Of a DNA stretch of 64,000 nt, positions 34,410 through 45,418 are shown in pieces. The notes below the pieces were generated by a model. It did no database searches and had not been told where the DNA came from. It saw only the letters and a program-made list of their open reading frames with translations. Source of the DNA: Blastomyces gilchristii SLH14081 (taxonomy: Eukaryota; Ascomycota; Eurotiomycetes; Onygenales; Ajellomycetaceae); assembly GCF_000003855.2 (NCBI RefSeq), contig NW_003101682.1, positions 125,178 through 189,177 of the forward strand. Reading direction: 5' to 3'. The stretch's first letter is position 1. Every line of letters starts with the position of its first letter. The position numbers were made by a program, and so were the translations under genes.

Positions 34410-37400
34410 TTAGCTTCTCTCTTTCAGAAGCAGTTCTCATCAGTCAAGAACTGCTGTTTCAGATAACACAGAACTCAGAGTTCAGATCAGTTGATTATAG
34501 CTGACTCATTTCATAAGATATTGTCAGCTGCAGCTGCAGAGTCTCTTATCAAGAATATTCTCAATCTCTCACTCAAGCTCATTATCTTCTTCTATGATGT
34601 CTGATGACTGTCAGTCAGAAGTCAGCTGAGAAGAGAATAGATTAATGATAGTATAGCAGAGTAAGCTTGTGTAAAATATATTATGAATTTCTGATAATAT
34701 ATTAAGACAGTAGTTGTGACTATCTAGAACTTCTATCACTTTATACCTGATATAGCAGTAATCTAGCATATGAGATGAATATGTGATTTATATATTCTTA
34801 AGATTCAATTATATCAGATCTTCTATCTTATATTATTCAGTGAGATCTTGATAAATATTAATTTCATTCTCTTGATCTTGTTTTACAGTTGTTATGAAGA
34901 TCTCTACTCAATTACAGATATCTCAGAGCTTTATTACTATATTATCAGTGATCTGAATTAAACTGCAGAGATTCAGTGTGAACTGTGTAATCTCTAAAAG
35001 ATTTAACACTTTCATATGATATTCATATATAAGAAAGAACAGGCTTATATTTATTAAAATAACATCTTAATCATTGATAGCAATCTCTGTATGTAGAAGA
35101 AGATTATATCAATTATCTTATAAGTAGTTGTAGAACTTATAAAGATAATTCTTTATAGTCTGAATTATTCATTCTGATATATCATCAGCCTTGAAGTGAT
35201 AGATAGTTAACAGATAGTATATAATCTTGAGAACTTGACAGATTCTAGTTCAGAGAATACTCATGAATTGATGACTCTGATCTGATACTATGAATCTCAG
35301 TAATTCATGTATTTAATAGAATGAGCTCTGTAGAAAAGCTTCAGTGACTTGTTCAGTATTTATCTTATTATAAGATTCTAATATTACATCTTTGCTCAAT
35401 TGATTCATGATGATCAGAATGTTTCTACAACTCTTACTCTTAGATAGATTGATAGTGAAGTCAATTACTACATCTTATCAGATTCTATCAGAAATATTAA
35501 GTGATTTCAGTAGATTCTTTCTACAGTTCTTTTATGAGATAATGAAAGAACAGTAGTTGCAGTTTCAGACAAAGCATCTGATACTGTTTAATATCTCAGA
35601 TTAATAGAACTCTCAGAAGATTATTCTATACAGTTATTTACAGTCTGAATAATCAGTCATATGTAAATCATGCATCTCTTGTATTATTCAGATGTGTTAG
35701 AATTTGAAGTGAGAGACTCAGCATTGTTCATAAAATCATAGAGTGTTATTATCATTGATTGAATATTCTGAGATGTTAATTCTTACATGTAATTCTGAGA
35801 GAAATCAGAATACTTCTTATTGTACTGCTTCAGTGAGTGTTTGAAGAAGTTTATCAGTTTAAGCTACTGTATATTATAGCTCATCTAATGTAGGTTCAGA
35901 AGAAGTTAAGATATCAGTGACAGTTCTAATCAGAGAAGTATATATAGTGTCATGAGCTGTTTCATCTTAATCAACTAGTATCTTCAGATTCAAGAGTCAG
36001 TGCTCTTAGTTCATTCAGTAAGTATCTGTTACATCAGATAACATATTCTGCTCTTATTATAAGAGAGTATCTGTCATCAAGTTCTGACTGCTAGAACAGT
36101 AGTGTATTGTAAAATGAAAGCAGCTTAAGAACTCAGATCATTGTATCTGTTATTTGATAAGTTTACAGATAGTTGTGAAGTATTTGAGATTCTTATAATC
36201 TGTAGCTATCTCAAATTCAGAGATACTTCAGAGTTCAGAGTCTCATTCTTCTAAACAGTGTATAATTATGAGAAGTTTCTTATTATAGATCTCATAATTG
36301 CATTCAGCAGAACTCAGTTTCTTAGACATGAAGACACATAATTATAGAACATCTTCATCATCATATTATAATATTACTTCTTCTATTATATAGTCAGAGA
36401 AATCAGCTTCAATAACTGTCTTATGATCAGAATTAAATGTTATCAGCAGAGAGATATTAATGAACATCTTTTTCATCTATATAAATACAGCTTCATTGTC
36501 TGTTGATTATTGAAATACTAAGTCTTTCTTAGTGAGATCTGTAAGTGATCTCACAATATCTGAGAAGTTTTATATAAATTACTGATAAAAGTGAGTAAAT
36601 CTGATAAAGCTTCATACATCTTTCACAGTACACAGAGCTTCTCATTCAAGAATGATGAAGACTTTCTCAGAATTCATTCAAATTCTCTTGTCAGCTTGTA
36701 TAATAAAACTCAGATACTTGATACTCTTGACTTCAAAATCATACTTGTTAATATCTATTAGTAGTTCTGCTTCTTATAGCTATTGTAATATCTTTTACAC
36801 ATATTCTTGATATTCTTTTCTGAATTCATTGATGAAGATGAGAATGTTATCTAGATAAGTAGATACAAACTTATCAAGAAAATCTCAGAGTACTCAGTTG
36901 ATATACTTCTGAAATGTACTGAGAGTGTTAGTCAGTTCAAAGAGTATAACTATTCATTCAAAGAGATCATAATATGTTCAGAATACTGTAAGTTATTCAT
37001 CTTCTTTGATAATATGAATCTTGTGAAATGCAGTGATAATATCTAGTTTTATAAATCATTGAGCTTATCTGATTCATGCTAGAGTTTCATTGATAAGAGA
37101 TAAGAGATATCAATCTTTCTTTATCAATCTGTTCAGATCTCAGTAGTTCACACAGAATCAGAGTTCTTCATCTGATTTCTTTACAAAGAGAATAGAGACT
37201 GTGATGAAAGAGTTACTAACATGTATGAATTCTTTATTCAACAGATTATTAAGTGTCTTTCAAAGAAGAAGAAGTTCATCTCAGAACATGTTATAAAGAG
37301 AGTCTTATAATGATTCAGAGTTCTTATCATTCTTTTTCTCTAACTTGATACTGTGATTCACTTCAGAATCTTGTAAGAGAGATATATTTATAATATTATC

Positions 37401-38024
37401 TTATCAGAAGTCATCTAGATATTCATAATATTATTGAGAGAGTTTTGTATAAGAATCTGTTATTATAATATGAAATAACTTTTCTAGAGTCTTTTTAATA
37501 TCAGTCAGACTGATGAAATAGATTAATATATAATTCTACTATCAGTAAACTTATTAATAACTCTATCAGTGATTTTGATAATAACTTCTTTTTCAGAGTA
37601 TTTTATAAGTATTGACAGAGATCTGTGTAAGATTCATAGTCTTGTAAATATCATCTTCATGAATTCTATTATTATTAGAGAATATCAAGCTTCTGTTTTA
37701 AGCATTCAGTAAGATGTCTTATTCAGATAGTCAGACAAGTTCTAATATAAGATTATAATTGAGATTATTAACTTTATATGTATAGATATTTTCATATTGA
37801 TGTTCTTTCACATCTATGTTTAGTTTCATTATGTAATGAGTATAAACATCTTTCAGATCATCAAATCCTGTGAGAAGTTGAGATTTTGATAAAGAAATAT
37901 ACTGAAGATTATGATATCTTACAACTGAAGATTTTATTATTGTATAGTGACATAGATCACTGTCTATCATGGCTTTCATATTATACATGTTATCAATCAC
38001 AGTAGATACAAGAATTGTATTCAT
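34410..38024 (-). pseudogene. Element D pol remnant
   Basis: Minus strand, right to left: protease in the open segment 37731-38024 (97 codons, IDSDLCHY in the active-site region); RT about 37400-36560 with the box reading YLDN at 36846-36857 (second D lost); RNase H about 36480-36080; integrase about 35750-34650; chromodomain near 34490-34620. Stops are frequent throughout. It is collinear with A without obvious indels in this part. Confidence 0.83.
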
Positions 38025-38029
38025 TATTA

Positions 38030-38707
38030 TCTTCTCTTCAAATTGTTATTGTCTGATCTCTTTAAGTTCCTGTTTATAAATTTGAATAGAAGCTAATCTT
38101 TTTCCTGTTTCACTGAGACATTCTTGTAGTTATCTTCTGAATCTTTCTTCACTGCAATGTGATTGGTGCGGACAGACACTGATCTTTCTCTTGAGTGTGA
38201 AGACACATAGGTTGATTAACAGTTGAAAGCAATATGTTCTGATCAGTTACAGTTGATACACACTTCATGTTGACATTGATCAGTGACTTCTTTGGGAGTG
38301 ATCTCAGGGACTCAGAAGCCTGTTTGAATGGCGGAAACTCTTACTTGTGCATAGGCATTTGAATCTATTCAGTTCATGGCCTCTGCATCATTGTTCTTCG
38401 GTGCGGGTGTATGAGTGGCTGAGGTGTAATCGTATTCTCATACGTCTGAGTGTCAGGACTCTCGGGTCTTTCACTGACATTCTCTTGTAAGATCTTATTC
38501 TCTTTGTAAGATCTTGTTGCAGGGCCAGAGCAACTGGTGAGCAAGCTTCTATCTGAGAACTCAGTGTCTGCTTAACTGTTTGACTGTTTCTCTATTTCTT
38601 ATATGTTGTTATGTGTTCAGATATCTCTCAATGAATAATTATTTCTAATGAGAAGATGATGTGTGAATAATTGTTTCCTAATAAAGAGATGATGAACATT
38701 CTTATAG
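38030..38707 (-). pseudogene. Element D gag remnant and leader across the deletion
   Basis: The C-terminal gag joins directly to the 5' leader because the middle and N-terminus of gag are deleted. About 38280-38540 keeps GG, CC and CG (for example TGGCGGAA, CGGTGCGGG, GGGCCAGAGC), where A has the A- or T-converted versions. Confidence 0.8.
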
Positions 38708-39040
38708 TGTAAGAGGCCTACACTGAATAGATCAGTATAATATTGATAGATCTTATATAACAAAGATAAAAACATTAAAGAAGGAAAGAAAGAGAAAGTG
38801 TGAGAATCAGCAATTGAGATGAATATTTATATGTGTATGTGATGATGTACGCGGTGGAGCTTCAGAGTGGAAGAATATACGCGCGTTCATAGCAGCTGAG
38901 GATCAGTGATTGAGAATGGCTGAGAATCGGAGCATATGTTACGCGCGTTCGTAGTGGCCGAGGATCGGCGATCGGGAATGGAAGAATCTATGAAGTGTAA
39001 TGAAATAGTCTATATAATTAATCGGGCGCAGCCCGCCACA
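38708..39040 (-). repeat. Element D 5' LTR
   Basis: 333 bp. The outer right half keeps CpG (GTGGCCGAGGATCGGCGATC; GGGCGCAGCCCGCCACA). The inner start TGTAAGAGGCCTACACTG does not. Confidence 0.92.
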
Positions 39041-40275
39041 ATATTTAAGACAAGCTTCAGACAGATGTCAAAGAGTATATTAAGACTTACAATGTCTGTC
39101 AAAGAATAAAGGTCTCACAGTATAAGTAATACAATGAGTTAATATCACTGTCTATTTCAAAGAGCTCATGACAGAATCTATCAATGAATTTCATAGTTGA
39201 TCTGCCTAAGTCAATAAGAGTCAAAGAATATGACTCAATTTTAATTATTATTAACTACTTTACAAAGATAATCAAATATATTTCTACTTATAAAAAGATT
39301 AAAGCCTCTGAATTGACTGATCTGTTTTTAGATATTATTATTCATGATCACAGTACTCTGAAATTGTTAATAATAGATTAAGAATTTCTCTTCATCAGTA
39401 AATACTGATGAGCTTTTTACTATCATCTTATAATAAGATATCTTCTCAGTACTGTATTTCATCTGCAGACAGATAGTCAGACTGAACATCAGAATTAGAC
39501 ATTAGAACAGCATCTTCAAACATTCTATTAATATTATTAGAATGATTAACCTAAACATCTTCTAATCACTGAATTTATGTATAACAATATAAAGAATGCA
39601 ATCTTAAAGATATCTTCTTTCTATACTTATTATGAATATAATTCTTCATTACTCAGTGATGTTGTGAACAATATTTTAAAGAAGAGAATAGACAGTCAGA
39701 ATGTTGAATAGATACAGAGAATAGAGTATTTCTCAGTATCAGAAGTAAAAGCAAGATTGAAACTTTTGAATAAAATTCATAAGAAGATGATTAAAAGTAT
39801 TCACTGTGCTCAGAAGTAGCAGATAGAATACTATAATTGAAAACATCTTTTAATAAAGTTCTTGATAGAGAATCAAGTGTTACTTTCAGCAAAGAATATC
39901 AAGATAATGAGATTATATAAGAAGCTCAGTGAATAGTGACTAGAATCTTTCTCAGTAATAAGAGTGATGAATAAGCAGATATATAAGTTGAAATTAATCT
40001 CAGAATTGAAATCAATTTGTTCTATTTTTCACATCTTCTATTTGAAGTTCTATAAGCAATGCTCTGAGACAGAGCTGTCTCAGTCAGATGATATCAAGAT
40101 TGAGAGTGATACTGAATATCTTATAAAGAAAATATTGAATAAGTGAACACATTATGATAAGCTCTAATATCTTGTTAAATAAGAAGATTATTCATTGTCA
40201 GAGAATTTATAAAAATCACTTAAGCATTTGAAAAATGCTGAGAAATAGATTGTAAGCTATGAGATAACTAGTGAA
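39041..40275 (+). pseudogene. Chromovirus G, segment 2 (integrase and chromodomain)
   Basis: After element D the frame continues through the rest of the H2C2 zinc finger (about 39045-39110) and the integrase core. The open piece 39184-39381 starts MNFIVDLPKS, the typical Gypsy integrase segment, with the first catalytic Asp. The integrase C-terminus is in the open piece 39964-40146. A chromodomain follows at about 40095-40270 (EYLIKKILNK, then stops at expected W codons, then LKHLKNAEK). This is a chromovirus family distinct from types 1 and 2 in sequence; its LTRs were not identified. Confidence 0.82.
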
Positions 40276-42005
40276 GATCACTCTGTTATATATTAGAGAT
40301 ATTGAATAAGAAATACTACTTAAGACTTCTTATTTTTTCTCAAAGAGTTTTTTTAGAGATAATTTTATAATGATGAGCTGATGTCTTGTAAACTCTATAG
40401 CACTCTTCTTCTATTTTCTCTCAAAGAATTTTTAGAAGTTTAATAAGACTATATAAGTGTAAAATTCCTGAAGCAGTTAGAGAAAAGAAATATTTGAAAT
40501 TAATAAAGATTGATATTATTAATCTGCAGACTGCTGCTATTCTAATAGAGCTGCAGCTCACAGAAAAAGTAAAAAGAGAGAACTTCAGAGTCTACTTATT
40601 AATAATCACACTCTTATTAAACTTATTCTTCACTGTTGAAGTCTTCAGCACTGATATCTTTATCTGTTAAGAAGTTAGCACTGTAGTGTCACAGAAGAGT
40701 ATGAGAGATGTATAAAGTATTAATTTATTAATTTATAAAGCATCTCAGTTATCTGCTTCAATTGAAGTGAGATTCTCTTTAATCAGTGATTTATCTCTGT
40801 GATACTTTCAACAGTGACACTGACTGATTTCTTCTTAAGATCAGTTATTCTGAGATGTTTTTTCATCTCAGAGATTCACACTTTCATCTTCTTTTACAGA
40901 TAAGTAAGAAGAATCTTTTCAGTCTTGACAGAATTTATCAACACTTAAAGCTCTGAGACTCTCACTCTGTACTACTTGAGTATCTGAGCTTCTTATCAGA
41001 ACTGATATAACATCTTCTTGTAGAGTAGATAATACTTACAGAGAGATAGAAGTCATTGTTACAGATATAACAGAAACAACAGAAGTAAGAGAAGAGATAG
41101 ATGTATAAGATTTATTCTTTCTTCAACTGCTTAGCACAGTGTAGACAAGTGACAGTGTTAGTCAGAGACTGCATCAGAGTCTTCTTACAGAGAGAAGATA
41201 AAGAAACTGCAGAATTCTGTGAATTCAATTCAGCAGCATTCTGAGCAGGGCTTGAGTGTGTCACAGAAGAGAAACTACAGATTGAGCTTCTCAGAGCTGC
41301 TGTTTTCAGAATCAAGCTCTTTTTAAGATTCTCTTCAAATAATTACACAGAGTCATACATCACTGTGTCAGCTGAAGAGAGAAACAGTGTCATAATAGCA
41401 GCAGAAGAGGCAGAGAAAGAACTGAATACAGATAAACTGACTGACAGAAGAAATAACATCTCACTGCAAGATGTAACTACTATCACTACAGTTGCAAGAG
41501 GTGCAGAAGAAGAAGAAGATGTGATAATAAAAGCAGTACTCTCACAGCTCATTGACACTGCTGTCTTCATCTTCAATCTGACTTTCTTAACAGTCACAGA
41601 GATCACAGCTATATCATAAAGACATTTATTACTTACTAGAAATATCAGAATAAGTCTCTTATTATCTTTCAAAAACAATACTCTCATGCACTCACTATTG
41701 AAGATGAGGAAGAAGAGGAAAATTATGTCACAGAGATGAGAAATCTTTTAAAAAATTCTGTCACTACTGTTAACTTTATCTCTAAAATACACTACTTTTG
41801 CAGGAAATTTCATACACAGAATAGAATATAATGAGTGATCTGTAAGTCACTTATTAACTATATTTTTCACATTTCAAATCAATATATAAGAAACTCACTT
41901 ATCACATATTTAATTTGAATAGAGATGAGAAAAGAAGATCTACACAGTCAGTAGAAAAACTCATCTATTTCTTTGTACTATATACAGTACATGCACTGTC
42001 AAATC
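40276..42005. other. Post-pol region of element G
   Basis: AT-rich sequence of unknown role, probably the 3' internal region of G. Open frames exist on both strands at 41102-41687: minus 41112-41315, which ends in CLHCAKQLKKE; minus 41343-41687; and plus 41365-41619. None has a recognisable domain. The plus frame is rich in E and D and overlaps the minus frame, so at most one is real. No LTR end is clear. Confidence 0.35.
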
Positions 42006-42019
42006 AGTTGACAACTGTT
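42006..42019. repeat. Target-site duplication of the SINE (left)
   Basis: AGTTGACAACTGTT here and AGTTAACAACCGTT at 42399-42412 match at 12 of 14 positions; both differences are transitions. Confidence 0.75.
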
Positions 42020-42398
42020 ATATTATTATTATTATTATTATTATTCTTTCATTATACTCATATGCAAGCGGAGCTTATAATGAGTCCTTGTGTGATGTTA
42101 AATACAGGTCAAGTGTTGATTATACAGGAGGAAATACAGGTATTGAGACCATGTCAAGATAACAAGAACATAGGAAAATACAAAGGAGTGACAATTAGAT
42201 ACATGCAATAATAACATCTCAGCTCAGAAACATAGAGTGATTCATTGAAGTGATTTGTATACCTCTGTATTTATTAGAAACCTGAGGTGCTTGAGTTTCA
42301 GATTTAATGTATCCCCTGCGAGTTTCGAACCCACGCGCCTTGGTTTCCCACGCCAAGGCGCTACCGGGTGGCCGCATTAATCATTCAGTCACCGGGGT
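42020..42398 (-). mobile_element. tRNA-derived SINE with a (TAA)n tail
   Basis: 379 bp on the minus strand. Near its 5' end is a Pol III-like A box (TAGCGCCTTGG, about 42352-42362) followed about 32 bp later by a B box (GGTTCGAAAC, about 42320). A 9-bp stem GCGCCTTGG/CCAAGGCGC lies between them. A body of about 250 bp follows, ending in a (TAA)n tail at 42020-42046, and a 14-bp imperfect target duplication flanks it. The tail resembles the LINE (AAT)n tail, suggesting LINE-driven mobilisation. CpG, CC and GG are intact in the head, unlike all neighbours. It is not a functional tRNA: the acceptor and anticodon arms do not fold properly. Confidence 0.75.
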
Positions 42399-42412
42399 AG
42401 TTAACAACCGTT

Positions 42413-43025
42413 GCTATACAATAAAGATAACTTCTAATTCAGTAATCTTAAAAGCATCAGAACTATACTCTTAAAGAGAAGAGTATTATCACACTCTCAG
42501 CTGTGCTAAGACTCTGTTGCAGTTTTATACAGCTTATTACTTCTCTGCAGATGATTTCATTTATCTTATAGATTATTTAAATCAGTTTTCAATCACTTTA
42601 TAACATCATTCAGATATATTATAGAAAGATTCAATTGATAACTATGAGAATCTCACTTCTATACAAGATCAGCAGATTACTCTTTCTTAATAGTGAGATA
42701 CTGCTGAGGTATTACTTCAGCTATTCTCTCTCATGAAATAAGAGAAAAGTATTCACTCATTATCTATATAGAATAGCTAGATACTGACTTCTTATTAAAG
42801 AAGTCAGCAATTCATTTTTCTTCTACTGAAATATATACAAGAGTTACTGTATTTCTCATATAATCTTCTTAGTATACTAAGTATCATATCTGTGATATTC
42901 TCATAATAACTCTGTAGTCTATAAGCTTGCTATTTAAGCAAGATAGTCAAGCTCACTTATACAGCTTTTTAAACAACTATCTCTATATAACACTGCTGAT
43001 TAGTCACTGCTTCGGTTCTGCTACA
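42413..43025. other. AT-rich unassigned spacer
   Basis: No open frame or repeat relationship to other parts of the window was found. It is probably more of element G's 3' region or an older degraded repeat. It ends abruptly where a truncated MITE begins. Confidence 0.4.
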
Positions 43026-43368
43026 TTACATTACTTCTCAATTTAAATTATTTTTATTGCTTTAAATGACTTTAAATCTCATTTAAGTGTTATCAAAAAG
43101 TGTTACTTTTTAAAAAATTAAAAATAGTCTAAAAGAAACCTTAAAATGTCTAAAAATAGTAACTTTATGCTAAGAATGAGACTAAATGAGATCAAATAAG
43201 ATCACTTTCTTAATTTTTCTAAGTTATGATCTCATTTTGAGATTTGATATATAGTTACTTTGCATGTTTTTTTAATAATTTGTCTCAGTAGAATTCATGT
43301 CAAGAAATGTATGAGATCAGATCAAATGAGATTAAATGTGAAATTCATAGTCCCGGCGGTCAGTCTAG
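43026..43368 (-). mobile_element. MITE-4, truncated copy
   Basis: Reverse-oriented MITE matching MITE-3 from its internal CTTCTCAATTTAAATT block to the terminus GGCGGTCAGTCTA. About 160 bp of the other end, including one terminal repeat, is missing. To its right is type-3 sequence (GTTGTACATG...), collinear with 52210. Confidence 0.82.
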
Positions 43369-43472
43369 TTGTACATGTAATTACAACACACATAAGACTT
43401 CTCAGAAAGAGAGAGAGAGACACAGAGAAATGCAGAAAGCAGAATACATTATATCAATAGCTCATTCTCATA

Positions 43473-43480
43473 ACAATATC
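43473..43480. repeat. Target-site duplication of MITE-3 (left)
   Basis: ACAATATC here and ACAACATC at 43987-43994; one transition apart. The empty site is visible in element K at about 52318-52328. Confidence 0.85.
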
Positions 43481-43986
43481 TAGACTGACCGTGTGACTGT
43501 GTCTGAGATCAGAACTAGAATTTTTGATAGTCTCATTATCAATTTAACTGATCTCATTACACAGTTTTAACATTAGATAGTAGTCTCATACTGTTTCAGT
43601 GAGACTTACTATCTACTCTTGTCATATTTTTCAAATGAGACCATGATTTCCACTTCTCAATTTAAATTATTTTTATTGCTTTAAATGACTTTAAATCTTA
43701 TTTAAGTGTTATCAAAAAGTGTTACTTTTTAAAGAATTAAAAATAGTCTAAAAAAAACCTTAAAATGTCTAAAAATAGTAACTTTATGCTAAGAATGAGA
43801 CTAAATAGAATCAAATGAAATCACTTTCTCATTTTTTTCAAGTCATGGTTTCATTTTGAGATCTGATATATAGTCACTTTGTATGTTTTTTTAATGATTA
43901 GTCCCAGCGGGATTCACGCCAAGAAATGTATGAAACCAGACCAAATGAGACTAAATGTGAAATTCATGGTTCTGGCGGCCAGTCTA
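43481..43986 (-). mobile_element. MITE-3, complete (hAT-like, 506 bp)
   Basis: TAGACTGACCGTG...CTGGCGGCCAGTCTA in reverse orientation to MITE-1 and MITE-2, with 8-bp duplications. Same length as MITE-2. No transposase is encoded; mobilisation would need an autonomous hAT elsewhere. Confidence 0.92.
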
Positions 43987-44413
43987 ACAACATCTTAAAT
44001 AAGACATACAAGTCTCATATCTGCAGATGTAAAAGAGTATAACATCTATATTTCTGTTTCTGAAAACACAGATATCTTTTATCTGCATTATAAAGTCAGA
44101 TAATAGATATCAGAGAATAGACTGATACAGATCTATTATCTCAAAGAAATTCATTAGAGCAGATGTACTTATAATATTAAATTTAACAGTTATAAAAAGT
44201 TTCTTAATATCTGTTGACATTATAACTTTGTGCATAACAAAATCTATAATAATTTCTTCTTGAAAAATCAGCATTAGAAGAGAAGAAGAAAAAGAAAAAA
44301 GACTTACAATTTTGATACTGTTAAAGAGAGAAGTGATTCTTCAGTATAAATAAATAATTACTTCATCACAAATATTTAAAATAAATGTAATAATCAGTGT
44401 TCATGACCAAGGT

Positions 44414-44899
44414 TCAGATAGTTATATTATATACTATCTTCATATAATATATCATTCTAGAGATTAATAAAAAGAATGAAAGTGTATATACTGAGAAACA
44501 TGATTTATCAAGCCTATGCAACATCTCTTTAAAATAAAGAGAGCTGGTAATGAAAGCAGAAGCAGTAGCAGAGACAGAGAGAGCAGAAGTAGCAGAAGCA
44601 GAAGTAGTAAAAGTGAGGATTACAAGAATAGAAATAGTAGAAGTAGGAGAATCAGACACAGAGACAAGTGTAGAAGATTGACAAGAAGTAACAGAGAAAG
44701 AAACAGAGAGAGCAGAGAGAGATATGAGAGACTCAGTTATATATAACACAGACAATTTCTTTATTATCATGTTCTTTAAGTTCTTGATCAATAATTCAAT
44801 ATTGAGATGTTCACTATTATCTGCAGATACAGATCTGTCAATACATAAAGATTCTACATGAATTAAAACAAAAATATCAGTATCTGTATTCACACACAA
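44414..44899 (-). CDS. Antisense ORF in the type-3 3' region (copy in K2), unknown function
   Basis: 161 codons on the strand opposite to the element. The N-terminal 60 residues (DIFVLIHVES...IDRSVSADN...LLIKNLKNMIIKKL) are shared with the 154-codon ORF at 52754-53218. They are followed by a serine/threonine-rich linker (about residues 60-115) and a conserved C-terminal block beginning FKEMLHRLDK. No family is recognised. Survival of the same frame in two heavily mutated copies hints at a real ORF, but serine-rich antisense frames can arise by composition; the plus strand here is also open as an arginine/serine-rich frame (44516-44746). Confidence 0.4.
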   Translation of the reverse strand: MCVNTDTDIFVLIHVESLCIDRSVSADNSEHLNIELLIKNLKNMIIKKLSVLYITESLISLSALSVSFSVTSCQSSTLVSVSDSPTSTISILVILTFTTSASATSALSVSATASAFITSSLYFKEMLHRLDKSCFSVYTLSFFLLISRMIYYMKIVYNITI

Positions 44900-45418
44900 T
44901 CAGAAAACATAATGAGATACTCACTGAGAAAAGAAGGTCAAGAGTATATAAGAAGATGAAGAAGATATGCTATTCATAATAGTATATTCTGACAATCATT
45001 AGAAGATAAACAAGTTCTGATTATATTTCACAATATATTATACTTTCTGCTAATGAACTGCTTAATATGAGCACTATGATGATACTTGTTATAAGAATAG
45101 AGAGTTATCATCAGAAATATATACAATGTAATAGATGAATTGATTGAAAAAAGCTTAATAAAGAAGAGAGTGCAGGAATCTTGAATAAGATGATAATATT
45201 TAATAATAACAATAATGAAGAAGATGATTGAAGAATGAAAAAAGTTAGTGAATAAGTAATATAATATAATGAAAGTCTCTTTGTGAGAGTGTAAGAAGAA
45301 CACTAGTCAGATCAGAAATAGACTGTATAATCATGAATGCTAACAGCACACTAATCTGCATGAAGCTAAAGCTTATGTCATAGTTATATGAGTATGACTG
45401 AATCTGATGAAGAAGAAT

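Larger units (their letters stand above)
34077..39040 (-). mobile_element. Type-1 chromovirus D, internally deleted
   Basis: A 4964-bp minus-strand element with two 333-bp LTRs and an ATATT duplication, inserted in G. It lacks about 770 bp of gag relative to A (A 17470-18245). The deletion junction is at about 38430-38440, at a short GTGTAA-like repeat. Sequence around the junction is far less mutated than elsewhere in the element. Confidence 0.92.
43369..45418 (+). mobile_element. Type-3 element K2, 3' internal region
   Basis: Collinear with 52211-53746 of element K once MITE-3 (43481-43994) is removed. It ends in a purine-rich tract, CTGATGAAGAAGAA, directly before an LTR at 45419. Everything upstream of this 3' region, including gag and pol, is absent, lost at the MITE-4 border. 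It holds a long antisense frame (see 44414-44899). Confidence 0.8.

Noticed and set aside
42300..42398. A functional tRNA gene on the minus strand
   Set aside because: A and B boxes are present, but the acceptor ends do not pair properly and the central stem is 9 bp with a 9-nt loop instead of a 5-bp stem with a 7-nt loop. A tail and target duplication identify a SINE.
44516..44746. Arginine/serine-rich ORF resembling an SR splicing protein (also 52874-53074)
   Set aside because: It is the exact complement of the serine-rich middle of the longer conserved minus-strand ORF, has no RRM domain, and is shorter in scope than the minus frame.
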